A stretch of 59,423 bases of DNA from Bacillota bacterium (GTDB lineage Bacteria > Bacillota > Sulfobacillia > JAJZYS01 > JAJYTV01), in the NCBI GenBank assembly GCA_021793645.1, contig JAJYSJ010000015.1, positions 1 to 59,423 on the forward strand, read 5' to 3'. The notes beneath the pieces are model-generated. The model had not been told where the DNA came from, ran no database searches, and saw nothing but the letters and a program-made list of their open reading frames with translations. Made by a program: the position numbers and the translations under genes. Shown here piece after piece: positions 17,693 through 25,853 of the stretch (position 1 is the stretch's first letter; the number at the start of each line of letters is the position of its first letter).

Positions 17693-19926
17693 CAGGCGTG
17701 CCTCAGCGCCCGCAGCACCGCCTCTGGCCGCAGGGGCAGTTCGGTGACCCGCGCGCCAACGGCATCCTCCACCGCGTTCGCAATCGTCGCCGCACCCGGG
17801 ATGGCCGGTGGTTCGCCGACGCCCTTCGCCCCAAAGGGGCCATGCTCTGAAGGTATCTCCACGAGCGCGACCGCGATGTCCGGTACGTCTGCCGCGCGCG
17901 GCAAGGCGTAATCGAGGAAACTGGCGGACGCCAGTTGCCCCTGCTCGTCGTGGCGCATCTCCTCAAAGAGGGCGCGTCCGATCCCCTGCACGACGCCGCC
18001 GCGGATCTGGCCCTCCACCATCGCCGGGTTGAGCGCACGGCCGACGTCCTGTACTGCGAGGTAACCGAGCGGACGGATCCGGCCGGTGGACCGATCCACG
18101 TGCACCCTGGCGGCGTGTACCGCAAAGCCCGGCGAGGCTCGGCGGATCGCGGTGCGCCCGCGTCCGTAGATCGGGGCGACCCGCCCTCCGAAGGCGGCCG
18201 TCTGCGCTGCGATCTCCGCGATCGGCAAGGCGCGCGTCGGGGCACCACGGACAAAAACGCGTCCATCTGCGACGTCGAGGTCCTCCGGGGACGCCTCCAA
18301 CGCACCCGCCGCCACCTCCAGGAGTTGGGCGCGGGCATCTTGCGCAGCCTGCTGTACTGCTGCTCCTACGGTGTAGGTGATCTTGCTGCCGCCCGATGCA
18401 CCCGCGTAGGGAGCAGCGTCGGTATCAGACGCCACCACGCGGACCTCGTTCGGCCTGAGGCCGAAGACCTCCGCCGCGATCGCCGCGAAGGTGGTGTTGG
18501 TGCCGGTGATGTCGATCGATCCCACCTGCAGGGTCAAGGAACCGTCCCCATTGATGCGGCATGCTGCGGCCGCGGGCTCGGTGCCGCCGAGCCAGCCGCC
18601 AACCGCGACGCCGTACCCCTCGTCCGTACCCTTGCGGCGCTCCTGCCAGAAAGGATGGCTGCGCGTCGCTTCAAGCGTTTCCTCAAGGCCGATCGTCGGC
18701 CAGGGACCGCCTGCCACCCTGGGATCGCCCGCGCGCACCGCAGAGCGCAGGCGCAGTTCGATCGGATCCATGGAAAGCTTTCTTGCCAGGCTGTCCATCG
18801 CCGACTCCAGTGCGAAGTAGGCCTGGGGTGCTCCCGGTGCACGGTAGGCGCCAGTTGGCGTCGTATTGGTCAGCACCTCGTAGCCGCGCACATCAAGGTT
18901 GGGGACGCGGTAGGTGCTGCCGAGCATCAGACCCGCAATGCCGACGGTCTCGTCAGACTGCGCGCCGGCGTTGAGCAGCAGGTGCGCCTGCAGCGCGGTG
19001 AGCGTCCCATCGCTGCGCGCCCCGATCTTCACCTCGATCTCTGCCATCTGCCCGGGGCGGCTCAAGAGAAAGTCCTGCCCACGATCCAGGACGATGCGTA
19101 CCGGCCGCTCCAGGAGCAAGGCCAGGCGCGCAGCCAGTGGCTCGAGCTTGACGAACTTGGCACCGAAGCCGCCCCCGACCTGCATCCCGACGACTTTCAC
19201 CATCTGCTCGGGCAGCCCGACCGCGACCGCGACCTCCTCGCGCACGGAGAACTGGCCCTGCGTTGTCGTGTAGACCGTCACACCGCCGCCTTCAGCCGGG
19301 ACGGCCACTGAGCCGTGCGGCTCCAAGTAGCCCTGGTAGGCTGCTGCGATGCGGTAGCTCCCCTCGACGACGATGTCGGCGAGCCTGAAGCCCTCATCGA
19401 GGTTCCCTCGCGAAAAGGCGACCTGGCCGCAGACGTTCGGGGCGCGCTTCTCGTCGCCCCCGCCGACCGCTGCACCGTGCGCCCCCGCATCCGCTCGCTC
19501 CGCGAGTGAGTCAAGCGGACGTGCGAGCGGAGCATCCGGCGCCATCGCAGCGCGCGGGTCCAATAGCGCTGGCAGGCGCTCATAGCGAACCGTGACGCGG
19601 GAAGCGGCATCCTCAGCCGTGCGCGCGTCCTCGGCGACCACGACCGCTACTGCTTCTCCCGCATAGAACACTTCCTTGTCGGCCAGCAGGCCGAGGGAAC
19701 CAAGCTCCTGCGCCGTATAGACGCCAAGCACACCCGGCAACCGCAGCGCCGCATCCGACTCGACGCGCAGGATGCGCGCCCGCGGGTACGGACTCGTCAC
19801 GATGCGGGCGCTCAGTGCGCCGGCCAGTTGGACATCGGCGACGTAGTTCATGCGTCCGAGGACCTTCTCGCCGCCTTCGATGCGACGCTGTGGCGTTCCG
19901 ATCGCGTACTCCGGCAAGCTGCGCAC
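17692..19926 (-). CDS. Molybdenum hydroxylase large (molybdopterin) subunit, xanthine/aldehyde dehydrogenase family
   Basis: 744 aa, standard CoxL/XdhA-type length with both molybdopterin-binding domains. Seen: TTTQGQFSVREEVA, GGGFGAKFVKLEPLAA, the GAYRAPGAPQ loop and the catalytic glutamate in FGAKGVGEPPAIPGA. It should hydroxylate an aldehyde or N-heterocycle, but the substrate cannot be inferred. No FAD-binding (CoxM) or [2Fe-2S] (CoxS) subunit is encoded in the window, which is unusual. GTG start at 19926, after GGAAGGAA. A CoxG-like gene lies just upstream. Confidence 0.88.
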   Translation of the reverse strand: MRSLPEYAIGTPQRRIEGGEKVLGRMNYVADVQLAGALSARIVTSPYPRARILRVESDAALRLPGVLGVYTAQELGSLGLLADKEVFYAGEAVAVVVAEDARTAEDAASRVTVRYERLPALLDPRAAMAPDAPLARPLDSLAERADAGAHGAAVGGGDEKRAPNVCGQVAFSRGNLDEGFRLADIVVEGSYRIAAAYQGYLEPHGSVAVPAEGGGVTVYTTTQGQFSVREEVAVAVGLPEQMVKVVGMQVGGGFGAKFVKLEPLAARLALLLERPVRIVLDRGQDFLLSRPGQMAEIEVKIGARSDGTLTALQAHLLLNAGAQSDETVGIAGLMLGSTYRVPNLDVRGYEVLTNTTPTGAYRAPGAPQAYFALESAMDSLARKLSMDPIELRLRSAVRAGDPRVAGGPWPTIGLEETLEATRSHPFWQERRKGTDEGYGVAVGGWLGGTEPAAAACRINGDGSLTLQVGSIDITGTNTTFAAIAAEVFGLRPNEVRVVASDTDAAPYAGASGGSKITYTVGAAVQQAAQDARAQLLEVAAGALEASPEDLDVADGRVFVRGAPTRALPIAEIAAQTAAFGGRVAPIYGRGRTAIRRASPGFAVHAARVHVDRSTGRIRPLGYLAVQDVGRALNPAMVEGQIRGGVVQGIGRALFEEMRHDEQGQLASASFLDYALPRAADVPDIAVALVEIPSEHGPFGAKGVGEPPAIPGAATIANAVEDAVGARVTELPLRPEAVLRALRHA

Positions 19927-19943
19927 TTCCTTCCTGTCGGGCC

Positions 19944-20381
19944 TTAGCGTCCCTTCGCCTCGCGGTCCAACGCCTCGCAGAACTGGCGCACCAGCATCGT
20001 CGCCACCCCGCCTGCCACGCGTTGTCCCATGCTCGCCAGCATGCCGCCCATCTCAGCCTCTGCGGCGTAATGCATGTTGGTTCCGTCGCCCTGCGGCATA
20101 AGCACTGTCTCCACCTGCGCTTCGAGGAAGCCGCTCTGCCCCTCCATCGCCAGGGCGAAGTCATAGTGCGACGGCGCTTCCGAGCGCCGCACGTGGATGC
20201 TGCCCTCATACTCGCCGCGAACGGCCGCGACGCCGACCACGAAACGGGCGTAGAAGCCATCTTCCTCAGCCCGCAGTTCTTTGCAGCCCGGTAGGCTACG
20301 CTGAAGTGCCTGCGGGTCCTCGAGCGCCGCGAACACAGCCTCCCGCGGCGAGGAAAGCGCGGCATTCCCTTCAATGTGCAT
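19944..20381 (-). CDS. coxG: CoxG-like SRPBCC protein
   Basis: 145 aa, CO-dehydrogenase subunit G family (START/SRPBCC fold). Typical features: REAVFAALEDPQALQRSLPGC at the N-terminus and a C-terminal helix GQRVAGGVATMLVRQFCEAL. Known relatives sit in operons of molybdenum hydroxylases and anchor or assemble the enzyme at the membrane. It directly precedes the hydroxylase subunit gene here, which supports that role. Confidence 0.85.
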   Translation of the reverse strand: MHIEGNAALSSPREAVFAALEDPQALQRSLPGCKELRAEEDGFYARFVVGVAAVRGEYEGSIHVRRSEAPSHYDFALAMEGQSGFLEAQVETVLMPQGDGTNMHYAAEAEMGGMLASMGQRVAGGVATMLVRQFCEALDREAKGR

Positions 20382-20414
20382 AGCCGCGATGATCCGCCTC
20401 CCGGCAAAAGAGTA

Positions 20415-20432
20415 ACCGGCCTTGCGGCCGGT
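20415..20432 (-). other. Intergenic hairpin between thioesterase and coxG genes
   Basis: ACCGGCC, loop of four, GGCCGGT: perfect 7-bp stem. On the minus strand it is followed by TACTCTTTTG, so it could act as a partial terminator separating the paa part from the coxG-hydroxylase-lut part of the run. Confidence 0.5.
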
Positions 20433-20434
20433 AC

Positions 20435-20845
20435 CTATTCTTCTCCATTCGAAGCGGGCGACCCTGCCGTACGGGTCTCACGCAGGCGTCCTCTGTCCAA
20501 AATCGCCTGGAAGACCCGACCCGTCGCGACGCAAGCGCCCCGACACTCGGCTCGGACATCACAGATCAGCAGGCCTTCGCGCTGCTCGACGGCAGTCGCC
20601 TGGACCTGGACTTGCTCGCCGACCGGCGCAGGCCCCAGGTGCCGAATGTCCACGCCCACCCCGACCCCTTCCTCGCCGGGGCCGAGCGCAGGTTCGAGGA
20701 CGAGGCGGGAGGCCCATTCGAGATGGTGCACCAGCCACGCGGTCGAAAGGACGGGATGAATCAGGCGTCCGTCGAACGCCGCCTGCATCGACTCCGCCAC
20801 GCGAAAGGAGACCGAAGCGCTCTCGCCTGCGGCAATATCCTTCAC
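20435..20845 (-). CDS. Hotdog-fold thioesterase
   Basis: 136 aa, acyl-CoA thioesterase of the fluoroacetyl-CoA thioesterase-like/PaaI-type hotdog superfamily: HPVLSTAWLVHHLEWASR, VDIRHLGPAPVGEQVQV and CRGACVATGRVFQ. In phenylacetate clusters such enzymes release CoA from dead-end intermediates, and this context suggests the same. GTG start at 20845 shares one base with the paaD stop (TAGTG). Confidence 0.75.
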   Translation of the reverse strand: MKDIAAGESASVSFRVAESMQAAFDGRLIHPVLSTAWLVHHLEWASRLVLEPALGPGEEGVGVGVDIRHLGPAPVGEQVQVQATAVEQREGLLICDVRAECRGACVATGRVFQAILDRGRLRETRTAGSPASNGEE

Positions 20846-21294
20846 TAGATTGCCTTCATGCGCTCGAACGGGTTATTGCAGGCATCGCAGTAATACGCCG
20901 AGCGGCAGCGCGTTGGGCCGAAGCTCGCTTCGATCTTCGTACTGTGAGAACCGCAGTACGGACAGGTCGGCGCCACGCCCGGCGGTGCGATCCCGAAGCT
21001 CTGGAGCGCGAGGCGGCCCGACGGGCTGATCCGCTCCGTCGACCAGGCGGGATCGAAACGGAAGGCGACCTTGGCCTCCTCCACCCCCGGGATGTGCAGC
21101 AGGCGCTGCTCGGCAGCCTGTTGGATGAAGCCGAGCGCCGGACATCCCGTGAAGGTCGGAAGGAGATCTACCTCGACACGGCTTCCCGCGATGCGCACCT
21201 CCTCGATCAGCCCGAGATCGACGATGCTCAGCACCGGGATCTCCGGGTCCGACACGCTGCGCAGCGCATCGCGCACGCCCTCTTCCGTCAGCAT
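20845..21294 (-). CDS. paaD: Phenylacetyl-CoA epoxidase assembly protein PaaD
   Basis: 149 aa, MIP18/SufT-like domain (DPEIPVLSIVDLGLIEEV and TFTGCPALGFIQ) followed by a zinc-ribbon-like C-terminus with CPYCG and CDAC. Needed for maturation of the diiron epoxidase rather than for catalysis. The start at ATG 21294 (MLTEEGVRDAL) has AAAGGGGGTG upstream and is preferred over a longer frame from 21342. Confidence 0.92.
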   Translation of the reverse strand: MLTEEGVRDALRSVSDPEIPVLSIVDLGLIEEVRIAGSRVEVDLLPTFTGCPALGFIQQAAEQRLLHIPGVEEAKVAFRFDPAWSTERISPSGRLALQSFGIAPPGVAPTCPYCGSHSTKIEASFGPTRCRSAYYCDACNNPFERMKAI

Positions 21295-21311
21295 CTGCCG
21301 CACCCCCTTTC

Positions 21312-22103
21312 TTACCAGTTGGCAACAGGATCGGTCCGCCACACCTCGCCCATCGTCTCAAGGAGCCGTCCGAGTTCCGGACCGTGGTGGCCGACGCGCC
21401 CGCACGGCCCCGCTGCTACCGCAGCCATCTGGGGCATCTGCAAACCGTTCTCCAAAAGTACCGCGCCCGCGCGCGACAAAAATGTGGGAAGGAGGCGCGA
21501 GGGCCGGTCTGGCAGTAGGCCCTCCTTCACGAGAACCTGCTCCCATGCGAGCGGGTGAAAGATGCCTCTGCACCCCAGCAGGACGCGGTCTACTGCGTGT
21601 TGGGTGCGCCGGCGTGCCTCGGCCCCACCATGCGCCAGCCGGTGCAGCCACATCGCGCCGTGTTCAAGGTGGTAGCGCTCTTCCCGGCGGATGCGCTCGG
21701 CGATGGACCGCAGGAGCGGCTCGCCGGAATGCAGCAGCTGCTCCGTGCGCAAGTCGTCGGCAAGGTCATAAAGATAGTGGCGGACAACCGTAAACGCCCA
21801 GTCGCTGTTTTCCTGCTCGACGAGTGTCACATTGCGCATCTCGGTATCCGGCCGGCCAAACGCCAGTTGGTCACGGCTGAGGCCGCGCAGTGATTCAATC
21901 AGTTCGTAGAAGAGAGCGGCATGGGAGATTTCGTCCTGCGCGATCGAAGCGAACGCGACGTCCTCTTCGATCAGCGGTGCGAAGGCGCACCACTCGGAGT
22001 CCCTGTGGCCGAGGACCAGTTCGTCGTCTGCCATCAGCAGCAGGTACTCGCCGAAGGCCGCGCGACCCTCGCCGGTCAGCTCATGTCCGATCGGCACGGT
22101 CAT
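21312..22103 (-). CDS. paaC: Phenylacetyl-CoA epoxidase structural subunit PaaC
   Basis: About 263 aa, ferritin-like partner of PaaA. Recognised by GEYLLLMADDELVLGHRDSE, DEISHAALFYELI and HYLYDLADDLRTEQLL. It stabilises the catalytic subunit. The ATG at 22103 lies only two bases from GGAGG, so the GTG at 22097 may be the true start. Overlaps the end of paaB by about 20 bp. Confidence 0.93.
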   Translation of the reverse strand: MTVPIGHELTGEGRAAFGEYLLLMADDELVLGHRDSEWCAFAPLIEEDVAFASIAQDEISHAALFYELIESLRGLSRDQLAFGRPDTEMRNVTLVEQENSDWAFTVVRHYLYDLADDLRTEQLLHSGEPLLRSIAERIRREERYHLEHGAMWLHRLAHGGAEARRRTQHAVDRVLLGCRGIFHPLAWEQVLVKEGLLPDRPSRLLPTFLSRAGAVLLENGLQMPQMAAVAAGPCGRVGHHGPELGRLLETMGEVWRTDPVANW

Positions 22104-22389
22104 CGCCTCCGAAGCGCTTCCACTTCTCCACTGTCTGACGGTAGCCCTCGCCGCCGCGGTAGGTACGGCGTGGTTCCGGGCCCAGCGTCGCACCATCGCT
22201 CGGCGCCTGGCGCACCGCGTCGCGCGGCACGACCCAGATCTGCACATACTCCTTGCGCCGACAGAAGAGCTCTTGGGCCAAGAGCAAGGCCATGTCCGAA
22301 TCCGCTGCGAGGAGGCTCCCCACGTGCCTGTGCGGGTCGCCCTTGCGCTCCTGTCCGAACACCTCGTAGACAGCCATCTCGGCAGCCAT
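22081..22389 (-). CDS. paaB: Phenylacetyl-CoA epoxidase bridging subunit PaaB
   Basis: 102 aa. Family signatures: YEVFGQERKGDPHRHVGSLL, QELFCRRKEYVQIWVVPR. It bridges PaaAC heterodimers. Start at ATG 22389 has GGAG eight bases upstream; a second in-frame ATG lies at 22377. Between paaA and paaC as usual. Confidence 0.93.
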   Translation of the reverse strand: MAAEMAVYEVFGQERKGDPHRHVGSLLAADSDMALLLAQELFCRRKEYVQIWVVPRDAVRQAPSDGATLGPEPRRTYRGGEGYRQTVEKWKRFGGDDRADRT

Positions 22390-22400
22390 GACGTCCACTC

Positions 22401-23330
22401 CTACGCTGCGCTCGTCGGCCCGGCGATCGCCTCGCGCACCCAGCTCTGCTCGTCTCGGGTCATGCGCCGCAGCCGGAGCCGATCCTCGGTCTTGGCACCG
22501 CCGCCCTTCACGATGCGCCAGAACTCGTTCCAGTCGGGGTCGCCGTACAGCCAGTCGCCGGTCGCGGGATCCTGGCGCAGTTCGGGGTCCGGGATCAAAA
22601 GGCCGAGCGCCTTCACCTTCGGCACGTATTTGCGCAGGAAAGCCTGACGGAGCTGTTCGTTCGTCATCAGCCGGATGCGCCAGCGGAACGTCCGCTCCGA
22701 GTTCGGCGACTGCTCGTCGGGCGGACCGAAGAAGTGCAGGAGCGGCTGCCACCAGCGCGTCAGCGCCCCCTGCAGCATGTCGCGCTGCGCTCTCGTGCCA
22801 GCGGCCAGCGTCAGGACGATGTCCTCTCCATGCTTGAGGTGGATCGCCTCCTCGGCGCAGATGCGGCGGAGGATGCGCGCATACGGCGCGTAGCTTGTCT
22901 TGAGGAGCGCCCCCTGCGTCTCAAGCGCCGCACCGTCGACCAGCCAAGCGATGACGCCGACGTCAGCCCAGGTCGGCGCAGGGTAGCTGAACACGTTGTG
23001 AAACTTCGCCTTGCCGGCGATCAGTTCGTCGAGCATCAGTTCGCGGGTCACGCCCATCGGGCGTCCCAGGTCCTCCGCGACACGATAGATCATCTGGGCG
23101 TGGCCGATCTCATCCTGCACCTTCGAGAGCACCGACAGCTTGCGCTGCAGGCCCGGTGCGCGGGGGATCCATTCACGTTCGGGCAATGCGCCCATCAGTT
23201 CAGAGTTGGCGTGGGTCACGATGAGGCGCAGGCACTGGCGACGGTACTCGTCCGGCATCCAGTCGCCGGCTTCGATCAGTTCACCGCCAGCAATCCTCGC
23301 TTCGAAGGCGTGCAGACGCTCCTCGCTCAT
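22401..23330 (-). CDS. paaA: Phenylacetyl-CoA epoxidase catalytic subunit PaaA
   Basis: 309 aa, diiron monooxygenase subunit that converts phenylacetyl-CoA to the ring-1,2-epoxide. Diiron ligands are seen in QDEIGHAQMIYR and EEAIHLKHGED. SYPAPTWADVGVIAWLVDGAA is also typical. First gene of the paa run, ATG at 23330 with GGAGGGG upstream. No PaaE reductase, PaaG/Z/J/H or PaaK is in the window, so electrons and later steps must come from genes elsewhere. Confidence 0.95.
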   Translation of the reverse strand: MSEERLHAFEARIAGGELIEAGDWMPDEYRRQCLRLIVTHANSELMGALPEREWIPRAPGLQRKLSVLSKVQDEIGHAQMIYRVAEDLGRPMGVTRELMLDELIAGKAKFHNVFSYPAPTWADVGVIAWLVDGAALETQGALLKTSYAPYARILRRICAEEAIHLKHGEDIVLTLAAGTRAQRDMLQGALTRWWQPLLHFFGPPDEQSPNSERTFRWRIRLMTNEQLRQAFLRKYVPKVKALGLLIPDPELRQDPATGDWLYGDPDWNEFWRIVKGGGAKTEDRLRLRRMTRDEQSWVREAIAGPTSAA

Positions 23331-23401
23331 CCGCCATCCCCTCCGTACTCGCTCCTTACGGCGCCGAACCGGTGGGCCACGCGCCGCGTTGTGCTCCGGA
23401 T

Positions 23402-23429
23402 GGACCATCATATGTAGTCCCATTGGTCC
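23402..23429. promoter_or_regulatory. Candidate operator/-10 region for the paa run
   Basis: Imperfect inverted repeat GGACCAT...ATTGGTCC with a 13-bp spacer, about 75 bp upstream of paaA in the divergent region. A TATGAT -10-like box on the minus strand (23407-23412) overlaps the left arm, but there is no good -35. A regulator-dependent promoter is plausible; no regulator gene is nearby. Confidence 0.3.
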
Positions 23430-23556
23430 TTTGCTTCCATCCTAGCGGCCCCGGCCTTATTTCGTCAACGATGGGCGCTTTCCGCCGAAGGAATCGCCTG
23501 ACGATGGAATAGAATGCGCCGCAGGACTGGCACACTTCTGGGTTAGGAGGAGCAGT

Positions 23557-24636
23557 ATGGACTTCGCCTTCTACGGCGCGCCGGCAGACAGTTGCATTGG
23601 GGATTTCGCCGATCGCCTGGGGCAGGCACTCTCCGCGCGCGGCCATCAGCAGACTTCTGCGCAGCCGGGAACCAAACTCGTCTTCTCGCACGTCGACCGC
23701 GAAAAACCCCGCCCCTTCCGACGCCATGCACAGGCGACGTACATCATCGCCCTGCTGCGCATGCCGGAGGAGCCTTCGGATTTCCTTCTCGCCGCGTATC
23801 CCTACCTCGTGCGTTCGCTGGCGAACCTGCTGCTCGCCGTTGTCGGCGATCCGCAGCACCCGAGGACATACTTCCTCACGTTGGAGCGCGGCTGGTATCC
23901 GATCCGCGCGGCGTTCTTTGCGCCTGAGCACGCCGAGGAAATCGCGGACCGCCTCACACCGCTCGCGACGTCGCAGCTGATCGTCGACAACATCTTCGAT
24001 GCGGACCTCGAGGAGGTTCTATGGGGCGGCGACGCGGCGACCGTGCAGCTGCGCCGGGCCGGTGAGACGCTGGACGCCTGGAATCTCTTGCCGGCGCCCT
24101 TCCCGATCCAGGAGATGCTGCCGCCGGAGGACTTCCGTCACCTGCAGCACCTCTACCAGCTCGGAGGCCTCTCGTATGGCAACCTGAGCCAACGCCGCGA
24201 CCAAAAGCGCTTTTGGATGTCGGGTAGCGGCGTGAACAAAGCGCGATTGGAGGAGGTCGGACGCGACATCCTCATGGTGAAGGACTACGACGATGGCCAG
24301 CGGGCGATGCGCCTCTCCGTGCCACCGCAGGTTCGGCCGCGGCGCGTCTCCGTGGACGCGATCGAACACCACATGATCTACCGCGAACACCCGCAGGTGG
24401 GGGCGATCATCCATGTGCACGCCTGGATGGACGGCATCGCTTCCACGGAGGTCAACTATCCCTGCGGCACCTTGCAGCTCGCGACTTCGGTCGCCGCGCT
24501 GGTCAGCGAGGCCGAGAACCCTGCGCAGGCAGTGATCGGTCTCAAAAACCACGGCATGACGATCACCGGGCATGACCTCGACGACATCATGGAGCGCGTC
24601 GACGGCAAGATCATCCCTCAGGTTCCCATGTCCTGA
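23557..24636 (+). CDS. Class II aldolase/adducin-family protein
   Basis: 359 aa. Residues 1-190 are an N-terminal domain I do not recognise; about 190-350 form a class II aldolase/adducin fold with LSYGNLSQRRDQKRFWMSGS, EHHMIYREHPQVGAIIHVHA (metal-binding HVH) and GLKNHGMTITGHDLDD. It could act on a sugar phosphate or hydroxy-acid; substrate unknown. AGGAGGAGCAGT precedes the ATG. Diverges from paaA and overlaps the next gene (TGATGA). Confidence 0.8.
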   Translation: MDFAFYGAPADSCIGDFADRLGQALSARGHQQTSAQPGTKLVFSHVDREKPRPFRRHAQATYIIALLRMPEEPSDFLLAAYPYLVRSLANLLLAVVGDPQHPRTYFLTLERGWYPIRAAFFAPEHAEEIADRLTPLATSQLIVDNIFDADLEEVLWGGDAATVQLRRAGETLDAWNLLPAPFPIQEMLPPEDFRHLQHLYQLGGLSYGNLSQRRDQKRFWMSGSGVNKARLEEVGRDILMVKDYDDGQRAMRLSVPPQVRPRRVSVDAIEHHMIYREHPQVGAIIHVHAWMDGIASTEVNYPCGTLQLATSVAALVSEAENPAQAVIGLKNHGMTITGHDLDDIMERVDGKIIPQVPMS

Positions 24637-25853
24637 TGACAAGGGGCAAGGCGGTCGTCTACCGCGTCTCGATCCCCCGCTACCTGCTCGGTCAGGCGCT
24701 CGGAAGCCGGCTGCCGTGGGTGTTCTGGGGAGCGCCGGGGCCTCTCAGCCTGCGCGACCTGCCCGAGCCCCAGGCGCCTGGGCCTGGCTTCGCCACGCTC
24801 AGGCCGCGCCTATCCGGCATTTGCGGGTCAGACGTGGCGATTGTGCGCGGCAAGACGAGTCCTGCCCAGTCCCCCTTCCACTCCTTCCCTGCCGTACTGG
24901 GCCACGAAGTGCTCGCGGACGTCGTAGACCCCGCGGATCATCCCCTGCGGGGGCGACGAGTCGTCGTCGACCCGGTCGTATCGTGCTTTGTGCGCGGCGA
25001 AGAGCCATGCTCCGCCTGCGCCGCCGGCCAGACGCAGCGCTGCGAGCGCCGCTCCAGCAAAAGCGGCATCGGACCCGGGACGCTGATCGGCTACCATGCG
25101 CGTCTGCCGGGCGGCTTCTCCCGGCGCATGCTCGCCCATGAAACCCAGCTCTACCCCGTGCCCGACGCGGTGTCCGATGAGCTCGCGGTGCTCACGGAGC
25201 CTTACTCGATCGCGTTGCACGCCGTATTGCGCAGGCCGCCGAAGCCTGGCGAAAAGGTGCTGGTGCTGGGCTCCGGAGCGATCGGACTCCTTACCCTGCT
25301 CGCACTGCGCCTGCACGGAGAGGGCGCCGAAGTGCACGCCGTCGCGCGCCACCCGCACCAGCGGCGGTTCGCGCTGACCCTCGGCGCGAGCCGCGCCTAC
25401 GGACACCAGGGGGCGACCGTGGCCGTGCAGGCCGCGGTCGGGGCCGAGCTCTTGCGCCCGCTGCTGGGCCAGCCGGTCTTCAGCGTAGGGTTCGACCTCG
25501 TCTACGACTGCGTTGGCAGTGCGCAGAGCCTCGCAGACGCCTTGCGCGTCACGCGTCCTGGCGGAACCCTGGTCCTCGTCGGAACGGCGGGCTCGCTGAC
25601 GGTCGACTGGTCGTTTGTCTGGGCGAGCGAACTGCAGCTGCTGGGGACGTTCGGCTACGGCCGCGAGGCTGGCGGCGAGCACACCTTCGCGCTCGCACTC
25701 CGCGATCTCGCGACGCCGGAGGCCGCCCCGGCCGCTGGCCTGATCACGCACCGCTACCGTTTGGAGGAATACCGCCAAGCGATGCGGGCGCACCTTAGCG
25801 CCGGTGCGGAGCGGCCCCTGAAGGCCGTCTTCGATCTGCGCGAGCTGGACTAG
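24636..25853 (+). CDS. Zinc-binding alcohol dehydrogenase (MDR family)
   Basis: 405 aa. The catalytic-zinc region is SGICGSDVAIVRG and GHEVLADVVD; a structural-zinc-like CSACAAGQTQRC lies near residue 125; the NAD(P) Rossmann motif is LGSGAIGLLTLLAL. The long N-terminus before the GroES-like domain is odd. Translationally coupled to the aldolase gene, which suggests a shared pathway. Its stop overlaps the stop of convergent pepF by 3 bp (CTAG). Confidence 0.85.
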   Translation: MTRGKAVVYRVSIPRYLLGQALGSRLPWVFWGAPGPLSLRDLPEPQAPGPGFATLRPRLSGICGSDVAIVRGKTSPAQSPFHSFPAVLGHEVLADVVDPADHPLRGRRVVVDPVVSCFVRGEEPCSACAAGQTQRCERRSSKSGIGPGTLIGYHARLPGGFSRRMLAHETQLYPVPDAVSDELAVLTEPYSIALHAVLRRPPKPGEKVLVLGSGAIGLLTLLALRLHGEGAEVHAVARHPHQRRFALTLGASRAYGHQGATVAVQAAVGAELLRPLLGQPVFSVGFDLVYDCVGSAQSLADALRVTRPGGTLVLVGTAGSLTVDWSFVWASELQLLGTFGYGREAGGEHTFALALRDLATPEAAPAAGLITHRYRLEEYRQAMRAHLSAGAERPLKAVFDLRELD

